Numbered from the stretch's first letter, positions 53,451 through 63,825 are shown. The stretch: DNA of 64,000 nucleotides from Micrasema longulum (GCA_022494885.1 JAGVSM010001666.1:186001-250000); one strand, 5' to 3'. Made by a program: numbers and translations. Notes: generated from the sequence alone by a model not told the origin.

Positions 53451-54336
53451 GCGGATGTTCAAACATGCCGAATGGTGAATGGTGTATGTTACTAGCCGAC
53501 GTTGATTACTCCAACACGCACTCGCGCAACAGAGATGTTTATAAGCAATGGTATTTTATGGGTTATGTTGTGTCAAAGTCACGTTACTTCGTTCTTCGTT
53601 CGTCCTTTTGCATTAAATTTACGCGAAACAATATATTCATAGGACATGCAAATAACACAATTATTTAACTGAATACATTCTGGAAGCAAATATTATGTTT
53701 TATTTCCTTACTTAGCGGCCTTTACATTTCTATACTCGAAACCTAAAAAGTTTGTATTGGATGATAAAAAAATACCCATCATGATTATATCTATTTTGGG
53801 CAAGTTATCGGATTTTCATTGTAAAAAACCAATGTCAGTTATAATGCTATGGAAGTTTATAAATGGAAACAAAAAAAAAGGGAAGGAAAAGACGAAATTT
53901 AACTATAAAAAGCAAATAAACAGCTAGCCGCCCGCCGCAGACGATCTCAGTATACGATTTGAGTGAACGTAGAATCCATAAGTCACGCGTGACGTCATCA
54001 ACCTTTTGGCCAGTTACGTGGCGTTTTATTTCTTTCAAACTTTAAATAGGAAATTATAAATGAGAACATTAGTTTCAGATGTTTATAGTAAAATGCAATC
54101 ATAAAAAAAATATTTAAATACTCAATACATTTAAACTCATATCCCTAGTTTATGAAAATACCCTATTATGTGGGGAATTTGTGGGGAATCGGGACTTTGT
54201 TTTCTCCCTTTTAAGTAAATTGATCTAGATTTTTGGGGAATTTGGAAAATTAGCATTGGCAACGGTGCTAATAAGATGAATATATACAGATAATACACCG
54301 TACATATCTAGTTTGTAAATTGTTTATTTTCAACAG

Positions 54337-54506
54337 GGATTGTCACTACGAGTAGTGTTACTCAGCCCTCGGTGGCTAGTGCATATGGGCGCAGCAGCTG
54401 GTCGTCGTGGGAAAGTGACGCAGACATGAATAATGACGTTGATCCAGAGGACTGTCATGACCTGGCCCATCAACTGATCTATAAAAATCCGGGAAATAAA
54501 TTTAAG
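54337..54506 (+). CDS. Alkaline phosphatase-like exon B, catalytic Arg and metal His lost
   Basis: The acceptor is TTTTCAACAG|GG (phase 1) and the donor TTTAAG|GTAAGT (phase 0). Encodes IVTTSSVTQPSVASAYGRSS, WSSWESDADM, VDPEDCHDLAHQLIYKNPGN and KFK. In active enzymes this segment reads IVTTTRV-x-HASPAG..YAH...NR-x-W-x-SDADM. The His of HAS (metal ligand; His153 in placental-type numbering) is Gln here, while the following Ser (155) is kept. The Arg of NR-W (Arg166, which binds the phosphate) is Ser. SDADM and the Cys-containing helix are retained. There are no stops and the phase agrees with exon A. The expected next exon (starting VILGGG-like) was not found in the remaining 9.5 kb. Confidence 0.9.
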
Positions 54507-54609
54507 GTAAGTTATTGAAAAACAAAAAATATTTATGCATCGTAAAAAAAGAAAAAAATAATGTGTCATGAGGAGTTTGTTTATTTATTTATACATATTA
54601 TCATAATTA

Positions 54610-54850
54610 TAATTTGTTGTTCACTTTGCCCAGCTAACAAGGGTACAAACCCCGTTCCAAGCTCGGAAATCACATTTTAATACATGGAATGGTTTACAAG
54701 TTAATAGAAAGCATGGACTAATAAAATATAAACTTACTCGTATACACATTTTGATACATATACATACACATACACACCCATATGTATATACACATAAACA
54801 CACATATACATACATACATACACCCATGTGTATACACATACATACATTCA
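54610..54850 (-). repeat. LINE 3' tail with (GT/AT) microsatellite, inverted copy
   Basis: GTTCACTTTGCCCAGCTAAC AAGGGTACAAACCCCGTTCC AAGC at the left and a CATACA/CACATA microsatellite at the right. The same unit in opposite orientation is at 58015-58258. It is a 3' end of one LINE family. The ORF across the microsatellite (Cys/Val/Tyr-rich) is spurious. Confidence 0.7.
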
Positions 54851-55079
54851 TAAAAAATAGATAATTTATTTCATATATAATGCGAAACGCGAGTTACGAT
54901 GTGAATGCCGATTTAATAAATACAATCAAGGTTTGTTCGTTTAAATTACAAAAATCACAACTAAAAGCACTCCCTCTACACTCCCAAAGCCATTTTAAAA
55001 ACAATGAGACTTTCTATCGGTTTAAATTATGCTTCAAACGTTTTTAACACGTCACTTTTTCAATTTTTTAATTTTATAA

Positions 55080-55400
55080 AATTCATCAAAACTTTTTTAA
55101 CAACAACAAACCATTACGCCGTTTCTCCGTAAGGGTCGTCAGAGAGGATAGAACGCCACATCACTCAATCTTTGCATTCAGATCTCGCTTCCTCTACATT
55201 CATACATCGTCTCATGCACGCGCGCCGATTATTCCGACTTTTGACATGTTCATCTTCAATTATTTGTTGGATTTAGTCATGCCATGTCTTTCTTAGCCTT
55301 TCTCTGCCGTTCTTTCGCTGTCCATTCGTTCTACATGTCCAAACCAGCGCAGAGCTCCTTTCTTGATTTTGTCGATAATGCTTGTCTCAGCCTTACTAAT
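55080..55400 (-). pseudogene. LINE ORF2 C-terminal fragment
   Basis: The minus strand encodes in shifting frames GHVERMDSER (about 55320-55345), RKTWHD (about 55280), MNVEEARSECKD (about 55165-55200) and VMWRSILSDDPYGETA (about 55110-55160). It is homologous to 15043-15200 and 52870-52990. Dead. Confidence 0.65.
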
Positions 55401-55469
55401 GTACGAATTTCAACATTTTTAAAAATATATACGTTTTTTCCAACAGAGAAGAAAAAAAGTTTTGAAAAT

Positions 55470-55600
55470 AAAACATGAAAAGGCATTTACAGGGCTAATG
55501 ACTTTTCATTGGGTGGTTTAAGTGACCAAATTACACATTATAACATTTAACATTTTGCTTTTGTTTATATTACATTACCTCAACTCTATCATCTGCTGTC
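55470..55600. repeat. Foldback-repeat family piece
   Basis: AAAAGGCATTTACAGGGCTAATGACTTTTC-like sequence (interrupted matches), GGTGGTTTAAGTGACCAAAT TACACA, and CATTACCTCAACTCTATCATCTG (compare 37405-37440). It is diverged. Confidence 0.6.
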
Positions 55601-55636
55601 TTTTGATTTGAGTTTTTAAATTATGATTTTGATTAT

Positions 55637-55708
55637 TCAAAACGAGAATCGAATCCGGAACCTACCGTGCGTGGGTCAAGTGTCTTAACCACTTTTCCAC
55701 GGAAGTTA
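55637..55708 (-). repeat. SINE-like tRNA head
   Basis: The minus strand has TGGAAAAGTGGTTAAGACAC (A box) and GGATTCGATTC (B box), 30-35 bp apart. The acceptor-stem halves do not pair well, so I call it a SINE head or tRNA pseudogene rather than a tRNA. Confidence 0.5.
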
Positions 55709-56029
55709 GATGCTGTAAGTTCTTCCTTTCATATTCCTTTCTCAAAAATATTTTTTTTTCCATTTGTTGCAATAAATGTTGATAAGATTATTTTCTAAAG
55801 GTCTCTTTTGAAGAAACATAAATTCTTCACGTAATTAAAGACATTAAACATGTTAAATTAAAAACTGCATAATAATTTCGGAATGCCAAGCAATTAAAAA
55901 AATAAAAATATTCTGAAATTAAACGTTTCTATAGCCTAGCCCAACGGATATTTAAAAAAATAGTGGATGTAAAAAAACTGAAAAAAAGCTAGTTATTTAC
56001 ATGAATTGCGGATCAATTGTTTATTTATA

Positions 56030-56270
56030 AACAATATTTTGATTTTGTCTAAATTTTTGAAGACAAGGACTGGATTCCACTCCCCGGGGAGCTGTTAACA
56101 TTAACATATTACAACAGAGATGAACATTTAAGAGAAGGTAATATAGAAGTTTAGGCATGTAAAGTGGCCACTTAAACCAGCCAATGACAGGTCATAAGCC
56201 CTGTACATACCTAGACTTCTATATTACCTTCTCTTAAATGTTCATCTCTGTTGTAATATGTTTATTTATA
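56030..56270. repeat. Foldback-repeat family copy, clear hairpin
   Basis: Left arm ACATATTACAACAGAGATGA ACATTTAAGAGAAGGTAATA TAGAAGT (56103-56150); right arm its inverse (56215-56263). The left flank has CTCCCCGGGGAGCTGTTAAC and the shared GACAAGGACTGGATTCCA. Arm identity is high. Confidence 0.85.
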
Positions 56271-56329
56271 ATTTAAATAATAATCGGATCGACTTTGCCG
56301 ATTTACTGGCGAAATCAATTTTAATATTC

Positions 56330-56592
56330 TCCTTCGTCGAACTAGACATACTGCGTTACTGAGCAACGACAAATTCAAGGTATTCCGAACGCGTCAACAG
56401 CGCGCTATAATGCGTATTTAGTACGTAAAACGCGCTATACCGCGCTATAATTTCGTTTGGAATACCAGCCCAGAGCAGTTCAGAATTCTCTATTAGGAAG
56501 AGCGATAAGTTATTTTGCCAAATTTGAGAAGATGTGCGATCTTGATATATTTAACGGCTCAGCTCTCTGCTACAAACTGAAGCTGAGTCTCA
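56330..56592 (+). pseudogene. LINE RT C-terminal fragment with internal insertion
   Basis: It matches 5849-6049 (FVELDILRY, AQSSSEFSIRKSDKLFCQI, INGSALCYKLKLSLI) but has a GC-rich insertion of about 80 bp near 56378-56460 containing CGCGCTATAATGCG-type repeats. Stops confirm it is dead. Confidence 0.65.
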
Positions 56593-57160
56593 TTTACAAT
56601 AATAATATTTAGCCTTTTTTAGTAATATTTAGCCTAAAAACCAATTTAATCAGACATACGAATTAAAAAAAAAAAATAATTTGACAACTTCAGTAGGGAA
56701 ATATTTTTTTTTTACATTTTAAACGAAATAAGGGCCGATGATATACTGTCAAGTAAAAGTGATATTTTTTTAGTTAACAGTATCATAAAAAATACTTTTA
56801 AATTTATGTTTGATTCCTGTGAAAACGGTTATTTCACTGACCACGCCTTCTATACGTCACGATTCATGTTTTGTTCATTTTATTTTATTTTATTTTTTAT
56901 TTATCATATATACGGCCTAAGCCAATTACAACTACATGAAGAAACATGAATACAAGAAACTGAACAAAAATAACATAAAACTACGTAGCAAAGACAAACT
57001 AGGGCAATACAATAATGGTATTCAATATTTTCATAAAAACGAAACACATAAGACTTCGAGCTTAACTATGCCAATCCTACTTCATCCCACACTGTTTTAG
57101 TCGCGAAGAGATCTACGAAAAGCCGGAAGATCTATCCCGAAGAATTCTAAGTCGTGTGAT
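56593..57160. other. AT-rich gap
   Basis: No gene. 57030-57160 matches 110-250 (GCGAAGAGATCTACGAAAAG) and is the 3' region of the LINE fragment to its right. Confidence 0.45.
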
Positions 57161-57167
57161 CAATCGA

Positions 57168-57420
57168 CTAATCTACACATTCTGTACATTGGGGCATAAA
57201 AAGAAAAGTTGCTTTTAGAAGATTGATAAGTAGCAGATTTTGACTTCTGGTAACATGATTGGGAACATGAAAAGTAATCGATTTCAACAGAGATCGGACA
57301 TCACTTATGGCATTAAGTATTTTGAAAATGCATATAAGGTCCATCTCAGTTCTACGTTTCTCCAATGAAGATAGATTAAGAGATTGCTCTATTTCAAAAT
57401 GGGAATAATTACCCTTTGAA
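57168..57420 (-). pseudogene. Jockey-like RT C-terminal fragment
   Basis: The minus strand reads SSLEKRRTEMDLICIFKILN, AISDVRSLLKSITFHVPNHV, then LLLINLLKATFLFMPQCTEC and a stop. The KRR-x-x-x-DL...kilN...d---Ll--i-f-vP pattern places it with the C-terminal part of Jockey-like ORF2. Homologous in layout to 21585-21800. Confidence 0.7.
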
Positions 57421-57699
57421 ATGAACTTTGTTTGAATCCGTTTAAATTTTTAAAGAACATAGGCAAGAATCTTGAGGTCTCAATAAAAAGTATCATTGAT
57501 AAACGAAAAATCTTTTTAATAGGTCACAAAATTAATTAATTACCGAATTAATTTCTACATAATACCATGTGAGCTAAGCCACGGGTAAATCTAAATTTTT
57601 TATTACGTTCTTCTTTAAGCACAAGAGCTAATTCTCTTTTTTGGAGAGACACAGCATAACTATTTACAAAAAGTAACCATAAAAAATAGTAATTATTAA

Positions 57700-57950
57700 T
57701 GTAAAGATTTAGATCTAAATAACTGCCTAGGGAGGAAATCCAGCCTGTCTGCAAAAAATTGAACATACTCAAAACATTGTTGAATGAACTACTGGTAAAA
57801 GAAGTATAAAAATTAAAAAAATGTTTTCAGGCATTGCTTAGTAGGTGAATTGGTTCAGCCCGATGAATCTCACCCACATGATGAAGGTTTTAGATATTTA
57901 CTTCACCAAAGTCAACGGATGGAAGAGTTAAAAAAAAGTTAATTTTTAAA
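57700..57950. repeat. Foldback-repeat family piece
   Basis: It contains CCAGCCTGTCTGCAAAAAAT TGAACATACTCAAAACATTG TTG (compare 62535-62570) and GATGAATCTCACCCACATGA TGAAGG (compare 5650-5680). It forms the family's outer part. Confidence 0.6.
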
Positions 57951-58014
57951 AATTAAAAAAAATTATAATTATAGATGACAACCATGAAGTTTCGCATAAA
58001 TAAATTGTCTATGT

Positions 58015-58258
58015 TTTTATGAATATGTGTGTGTATGCGCATGGGTGTATGTACGTGTGTGTGTATGTACATGTGTATATATGTGTGTATATATGTGTAT
58101 GTCTGTATGTAAATGAATCAAAATGTGTATCCGAATAAGTTTATATTAAGTTTGTCTGTGCTCTATATAAATTTGTTAACTATTATAATATATTAAAATG
58201 TAATTACCTAGCTTGGAACGGGGTATGTACCCTTGTTAGCTGGGCAAAGTGAACATGG
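58015..58258 (+). repeat. LINE 3' tail with (GT)n microsatellite
   Basis: A GTGTAT microsatellite (58020-58110) is followed by ATGTAATTACCTAGCTTGGA ACGGGGTATGTACCCTTGTT AGCTGGGCAAAGTGAAC. Inverted copy at 54610-54850. Confidence 0.7.
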
Positions 58259-58314
58259 AATAATATTTTGATAAAGAGTGTGAATAAAATATTAAAAAAA
58301 ATAAAAAGTATAAT

Positions 58315-58430
58315 AAACATAGGCCGAATGGTGAATGTAACGCAGTGTGTAAAGCGGCCACTTAAATCAACCAACGACAGGTCATGAGCCCTGTAAATGC
58401 ATTGAGTTCCATATTTTTTTAGCTTTTTGT
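58315..58430 (-). repeat. Foldback-repeat family piece
   Basis: GGCCGAATGGTGAATGTAAC, GCGGCCACTTAAATCAACCA, ACGACAGGTCATGAGCCCTG and TAAATGC are inverse of the standard arm. Confidence 0.7.
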
Positions 58431-58559
58431 ACATAATGTTATTCTATTGAATAAGTTACAGAACATATTCAATAGAAAATAAATAATCAAAATCTTAAGA
58501 TATATAAAAATAGAAATAAACCTATTTGTTTATAAATTACCTTAAATAAAAACTATTAC

Positions 58560-59105
58560 TCAATGGGAAATAGGAAAAAAGAGGAAAGAGAAAAGGAGGA
58601 CAGATTAAGGAAGAGAAAGGAGATGTTTCTTCAGACGTGATTTGAACAGAGATATGTAGTAACATCTTTGATGGTGGATGGGAGATGATTCCGCAGTCGA
58701 GCCGCATGTACACTATATGAGTTAGAGAAGAAAGAGGAATTGTGGATGGGTATAAGGAGAGTGCTTTGAGAATTAGAACGAAGAGGTAAACCATGAACTG
58801 ATAAGCGTTGAAATTTTTCACGCAGGTATATAGGAGCGTTAGGACTATGAAGTACATTGAACATAAGTGAGAAGGAGTGGTAGTCTCTCCGCTGTCTAAT
58901 TTTGAGCCATTTTAGTTGCCTACAATAATCAGAAATGTGGTCATATTTCCTAAGACCAAAAATGTACCTTATGCATGTATTCTGAAGTCGTTCAAGTTTA
59001 TCGAGTTGCTCACAGCTTTAATCAGTCATAGAAACATCAGCGGAATCTAGAATGGGTAGTAGTAATGCTTTATCAAGGGTGAATTTAGTATTAATGAGTA
59101 AAAAT
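58560..59105 (-). pseudogene. LINE RT C-terminal fragment
   Basis: The minus strand reads LEKLERLQNTCIRYIFGL-like sequence, YDHISDYCRQLKWLKIRQRR, DYHSFSLMFNVLHSPNAPIY, LREKFQ, LPLRSNSQ, FSNSYSVHAARLRNHLPS and TIKDV. This is the C-terminal region after RT in a LINE with the RLQN..iRyifgl..yDHis motif. 5'-truncated, probably recent enough to keep 100 open codons. Confidence 0.75.
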
Positions 59106-59483
59106 AATAAAAATAATAATTCAATTCCATTACCGCTTCTTCACACCTGCGAGCTCCTACCGTTTTAAAAGGCATTCGATGACGATCTTTTGACTGAAAC
59201 TTAGGGACTCGGGATAAACGTGAAGAAGGCGAGAGTGCTGACTAGCGATGGAGTCTTCTGGAGGCGTCTGGTGATGTCGACATGCTCCACAAAAATAAAT
59301 AAAATGATGAAGATAATACAATAAAAATCAATCTTCCCTATGAAATTTTATCGTGCCTGCGGTGGGGGTTTTGACCATCGTATGAAATAGTCCACACAGG
59401 TTTTGAAATCGCAGTGCCTTGTGCGCCATTATAGTGAAAAAATATAGAGTTGTTTATAACTTGGAATAATTGAAGGAAAATAG
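59106..59483. other. Gap with SINE-like tail
   Basis: No gene. 59340-59440 resembles SINE-tail sequence (CGCAGTGCCTTGTGCGCCAT). Confidence 0.35.
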
Positions 59484-60461
59484 ATGTTTCAGTGGCTTAT
59501 TAAGTTAGAAAGAAAAGAAACCGAAACCTCATTAAACTACATTGCAAGGTACTGTACTGTTTTACTGTTTTTACCAGTACTGTTTTCTTTGTTTGTTAAT
59601 GACATTGTGTCGATATTTGAGAAAGTAGACATTCTTCTCTTTGCCGACGATCTTAAAATTTCAAAAACTGTTACCTCTGATACCGATTGTGGAGTTCTTC
59701 AGTCTAATTTGGTAAGGCTGTACAACTGGTGCCAGAAAAATGAACTTTATTTAAATGTCGACAAGTGTTGTGTAATATCATTTACAAGAAGTAAAAAACC
59801 CATAATATTCGATTACAACATTAATAATATCAATCTGGGAAGAGTTACACAAATAAAGGATTTGGAGATAGTTTTTGACGAAAAATTGACATTTATTCCT
59901 CACATTGATACCATCACTAATAAGGCAATGAAATGTCTCGGATATTTGCAGCGAACTATAAAGGATTTTAATTCCATCACCACCCTCAAAGTGCTATTTA
60001 CTGCCTTGGTTAGAAGTAATTTAGAATTCAATTCAACAATTTGGTCACCTTATTACAATGTTCATATTTTAAAGTTAGAAAGAGTACAACGTAAATTCCT
60101 TAGATTCATCAATTACAAACTTAATATACCCGCTGAAAATATTGATTATGATAATTTATTATGTACACTAAATATGTCAACTCTATGTAAAAGAAGAATT
60201 ATAAATGACTTATTAAATTTATATAAAATAGCGAATGGCGTATTGGACGTCCCGGAATTAACTAGTGTTATCAGCTTGAAAGTACCTCTTCGAAATACTC
60301 GGCAGCTAACGTTATTTTTTGAATCTCCTGGCAGTCACAATTATTATTACAATTCACCAATACCTAGACTACACCGGCTAGGTAACGAGTATGGTGAAGT
60401 TGATATATTTTGTCTGTCTTTATATAAATATAGGTTAAGTATTCAAAAGGTTATAAATTAA
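59484..60461 (+). pseudogene. Jockey-like LINE reverse transcriptase, 5'-truncated
   Basis: A 325-codon open frame starts inside the RT domain just before LPVLFSLFVNDIVSIFE. It has LLFADDLKISKTVTSDTDC (catalytic Asp pair), ELYLNVDKCCVISFTRSKKP, KDLEIVFDEKLTFIPHIDTI, VLFTALVRSNLEFNSTIWSP, LERVQRKFLRFINYKL and SPIPRLHRLGNEY. The motif A Asp and the endonuclease are missing through truncation. The 3' UTR ends in an AATAAATAAATAGATAAATA tail at about 60768-60795. The first 25 codons are not LINE-like, so the ATG is fortuitous. Same family style as the LINE at 32627-36480. Confidence 0.88.
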
Positions 60462-60539
60462 TTTATGTAAAATTTCTTAATATTTTTCTTTATTTACTAT
60501 TTCTTTTTCTCATGTATCTCTTTAATAATGTATAAACTT

Positions 60540-60950
60540 TTATGTATGTATATGTATGCGTGTATGTTTTCATATGTAAATTTTTAAAATATTTTTCTAT
60601 GTACCATATACCTATGTTGGTACATTTTCTGATTTTTACTTATTATTGTATCTTTTGGCTTTTCTTATGTTATCTTTTATTTTTACCAAACTTACATACT
60701 TATGTTTCACTGCTGCACTTAAATGTAATTTCTAAAATATGTAAAAGCCCATCGGGCGTGTAAATCAATAAATAAATAGATAAATAAATATTAATATTAA
60801 TATAATCCACGTCAATTTAAACACTATACAATACAATGACTAGAAGGATAAAATTTATAAACATAAATATATATATGTATGTATTTGTATGTAAGGGTGT
60901 TTATATATATGTGTGTGTTTATATGCATGTATATTTTTTATTTTATTTAT
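60540..60950. repeat. Microsatellite-rich LINE tail
   Basis: Short (TATG)n/(GTAT)n stretches occur at 60540-60570 and 60870-60940, around the AATAAATA tail of the preceding LINE. Confidence 0.5.
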
Positions 60951-61218
60951 TTAATCCAATATAAAATACAATACAAATACATAGTTAACAAAAATGTCCA
61001 TACAATAGGTAGGTCCATTGAATATATATTTTTTTTTATGGATATAGCCACTCCACTGGCCCACAGGCACGTTCCGGAGTGTCAGTGTATTTTTTATTTA
61101 TACATAATTGTACATAATTTCACATCAATTGTGTAAAAATTTAAAAGAAATAAAAATAAAAAAAAATTAAAACATATCTACATCAATAAAACGAAAAAGG
61201 ATTTTCAAGAAACTATAA

Positions 61219-61662
61219 TTACATTCTTATATATGAAACATATTCCTCAGCTCCCTGTCTAGTCTTTTTAGCAATCCATTTATGTACTCTAGCTTTGAAA
61301 ATATTGTTTTTCATTTTGTTCGCCAATATGTCCTTGCTTAAAAAGTTGTATAGCTTAGGGGCCAGAAAAGTATAATGCCTTTGTCCGTAATTTGTTTTTT
61401 TCTTTGGGAGCAGAAGTATTGTCTTTTGTCTTTGCCTAGTGTAGTAAATTTGTTGTCCGTCATTATGTCTGTCAGGATTTTGATGGAAATGTCTTAAAAT
61501 TGTCTTGATGTATATTTGTCTTATGTCTAGTACTGGAAATTCTGTAAAAAGTCTGTCTGTAGAATATTGGTAAGGCTTTTTGCTGGCTACTCTTAGTAAG
61601 GCTTTTTGGGCTTTTATTAATGGCTCTAATGTACTTTTATTTATATGTATGTATATATGCAT
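61219..61662 (-). pseudogene. LINE ORF2 C-terminal fragment
   Basis: Minus strand, 147 codons: LEPLIKAQKALLRVASKKPY, DRLFTEFPVLDIRQIYIKTI, TNYGQRHYTFLAPKLYNFLS and KARVHKWI. The NYGQR...fLaPkLYN pattern is the end of another non-LTR ORF2. An A-rich tail lies near 61140-61170 and a GT-rich microsatellite starts at 61630, which may be the 5' junction. Confidence 0.75.
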
Positions 61663-61760
61663 GTATATGTGTGTATGTGCATGTATGTATGTGTGTATGT
61701 GTACGAATGTTTATAAGGGCGCACACGTGTGTGTGTATGTATATGGCGATATATAAATAA
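61630..61760. repeat. (GTAT)n/(GT)n microsatellite
   Basis: ATGTATGTATATATGCATGT followed by further GTGTATGTGCATGTATGTAT repeats, directly abutting the LINE fragment at 61219-61662. Confidence 0.75.
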
Positions 61761-62189
61761 ACATATATGTTAGTCTGCCTTAGCAGGGGTCTTCTCCTTC
61801 TAACTCACCTACTAATTCGAAAATATTTTTCTTCTCCGTTGCAATAGATTTAGAAATGTAAAGTTATTAAATTAAATTTTGTAAACAATTTTGAATGAAT
61901 AAAAAATATTGTATAAATATTTACATGTATTTACTTGTATACTAAAACAAATGATTAAATAGAAGTACATTTTTTTAAGTAGTTTTTAGGCGTTGCCATT
62001 TAAAATAATAATTTAAGAAAATGGAGGTGTTCAATCGTACCTGTAAAAATAAAGAATGAGCCAAAAGACAACAATAACATATTATTTGATTTTGTTAACG
62101 TTTTGCCAATATACAAACAGTGTCAATATAAGATAGTGACAGATCATTTCCTCGATTGCAATTTCAAATCCAAAATAAACCACTAGATC

Positions 62190-62490
62190 ATGACCCGACA
62201 AGTATCGGCACAGCAGCTGATGGTACCACGACAGAAAAACTACTATGGTGACAGAACAATGGATAGTGTAGTACCAAAACTGTACAATTTAATACCAGCT
62301 GAAAATCGTGAAGAAAAAAACCTAATTTCATTAAAAAAAAATAGTCAAGAAATTATTAAACAGCAAGTGAAACTTAAGTGTATAAATATATTTTATTTTT
62401 TAATTATTATTAAACTATGTACTTACTTATAACAAAAATACAATTATGTATGTAACTTATTTGTTAAAATGAATAAAACTTTAAAAAAAA
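62190..62490 (+). pseudogene. LINE ORF2 3' end with poly(A)
   Basis: Encodes TRQVSAQQLMVPRQKNYYGD, RTMDSVVPKLYNLIPAENRE and so on, parallel in layout to 61219-61662. A short A-run follows AATAAAACTTT at about 62472-62490. Strongly 5'-truncated. Confidence 0.65.
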
Positions 62491-62617
62491 AATATTGAAT
62501 TTGAATAACTCCCTAGGGAAGAAATTCAGCCAGTCTGCAAGCATTTGGAGATACTCAAACATTGTTGAGTTGTAAATAACTCACTATTAGAAAAAGTAAA
62601 TCATGTTGGGGTAGAGT

Positions 62618-62690
62618 AGGGTTCGAACTCCGAACCTCTGATCCGTGAGTCCGCGACACTAGCCACGCGACCACAGCCGTATTTCATTTT
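62618..62690 (-). repeat. tRNA-like SINE head or tRNA pseudogene
   Basis: The minus strand begins GGCTGTGGTCGCGTGGCTAG TGTCG (A box) and includes GAGTTCGAACCC (B box). A CTCACGG loop stands where an anticodon would be. The 5' and 3' ends do not make a good acceptor stem, so it is not called a tRNA gene. Confidence 0.5.
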
Positions 62691-62784
62691 ATGTGTTTGT
62701 TAGTTGGTTAGTTATTTTTTTTAAAGAATTTATTAGTTGGCTCACCAATTAAATCTTAATTTAAAACATTTAGTATAACTATAC

Positions 62785-63110
62785 AAAAATCAACCTGTAC
62801 AAGACTATCATCAGAACTGTGGTTTCGTACGGGTATGAGACGTGAACTCTAACAGCAGAGTCTGCTGAGAAGCTATACACCTTTGAGAAGAGAGTGTTGC
62901 GTAAAATCCTGGGTCCCGTGAATGATGGAAAAACCTGAAGAATTAGATCTAACTATGAGCTATACAACATCTATAAAGCTCCTAGGCTCTCTGTAAACAT
63001 CATGTACAGAGAGTGCTATCATCGCGGGTGCCAGTGGCTTAGATGGGCACCCAGGAGACACAAGAAAAGTCGGTAGACCGAGGCGAGAGAAGACGAAATA
63101 AATAAGGATG
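62785..63110 (+). pseudogene. LINE ORF2 C-terminal fragment (RTE-like style)
   Basis: The plus strand reads INLYKTIIRTVVSYGYET, a stop, TLTAESAEKLYTFEKRVLRK, ILGPVNDGKT, a stop, RIRSNYELYNIYKAPRLS, then RWAPRRHKKSR. The pattern LYKtlIRpVltYGsE.W.l...e..l..fErkiLRkI-GPv is the region after the RT in common insect LINEs. Stops show it is dead. Confidence 0.8.
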
Positions 63111-63336
63111 CATCCCAAATTTCAAAAAAATATATAATTTTTTTTTCTTGATTGTATTTTTGGAGATCCTCATTACCTTTAACACTGATTTACGTATTTT
63201 ACTACGTTTTTTTTAAATACGGTTTTTGCTATGCATTTGTTTTTTTAAAAACATTTCTTTTATTATGTTTCTAAGCATGTATTTTGTTTTTAATACTCAT
63301 TTTATTGGGTTTTTAAACATGTTTTTTACTGAACAA

Positions 63337-63825
63337 ATTACAACAGGGATGGAGAATACCTTAAATAAGAGAATATGGACGTCAAGGCATTTACAGGGCT
63401 TATGACCTGTCATTGGCTGGTTTAAGTGGCCACTTTACATACTGTGTAACATTCACCATTTTGCCTATGTCAGGTCCAAACCAGCCAATGACAGGTCATA
63501 AGCCCTGTAAATGCCTTGACGTCCATATTCCCTTATTTAAGGTATTCTCCATCCCTATTGTAATTTGTTAATCTTAATGACTCCAGGGGGGGTGAAATCT
63601 AGTCTTTTGTCTACGAACATTACAATATTTGAGTTTGTTCAAATGTTCGTAGACAAAAGACTAGATTTCAACCCCTCTGGAGTCATTAAGATTAACAAAT
63701 TACAACAGGGATGGAGAATACCTTAAATAAGGGAATATGGACGTCAAGGCATTTACAGGGCTTATGACCTGTCATTGGCTGGTTTGGACCTGACATAGGC
63801 AAAATGGTGAATGTTACACATTAGA
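63337..63825. repeat. Triple-arm palindromic foldback element
   Basis: Arm 1 (+) at 63337-63421, arm 2 (inverted) from about 63452 to 63618, arm 3 (+) from about 63645 to 63822. Arms 2 and 3 form a palindrome of about 170-bp arms with few mismatches (for example CCATCCCTATTG against the inverse of CAACAGGGATGG). Each carries GACGTCAAGGCATTTACAGG and GCTTATGACCTGTCATTGGC. Arm 1 stops at GGCTGGTTTAAGTGGCC, showing the older single-arm form. Confidence 0.9.

Larger units (their letters stand above)
51937..54336 (+). other. Phosphatase intron, transposon-rich
   Basis: The 2.4 kb intron runs from GTAAGT to TTTTCAACAG. It holds a LINE fragment (51969-52071), a foldback copy (52190-52490), a LINE C-terminus on the minus strand (52527-52760), a LINE 3' fragment (52870-52990) and a foldback piece (53330-53450). 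53470-54330 has nothing recognisable. Confidence 0.7.

Noticed and set aside
54621..54851. 76-codon ORF rich in Cys, Val and Tyr
   Set aside because: It is a translated (GT)n/(CATA)n microsatellite.
57548..57772. 74-codon ORF with ELALVLKEERNKKF
   Set aside because: Faint resemblance to a nuclease-type transposase N-terminus, but it is too short and overlaps the foldback repeat, so not supported.
60542..61136. Small ORFs rich in Tyr/Val/Phe
   Set aside because: Microsatellite and AT-rich LINE tail, no family resemblance.
62618..62690. tRNA gene call
   Set aside because: Pol III boxes are present but no convincing acceptor stem; treated as a SINE head.
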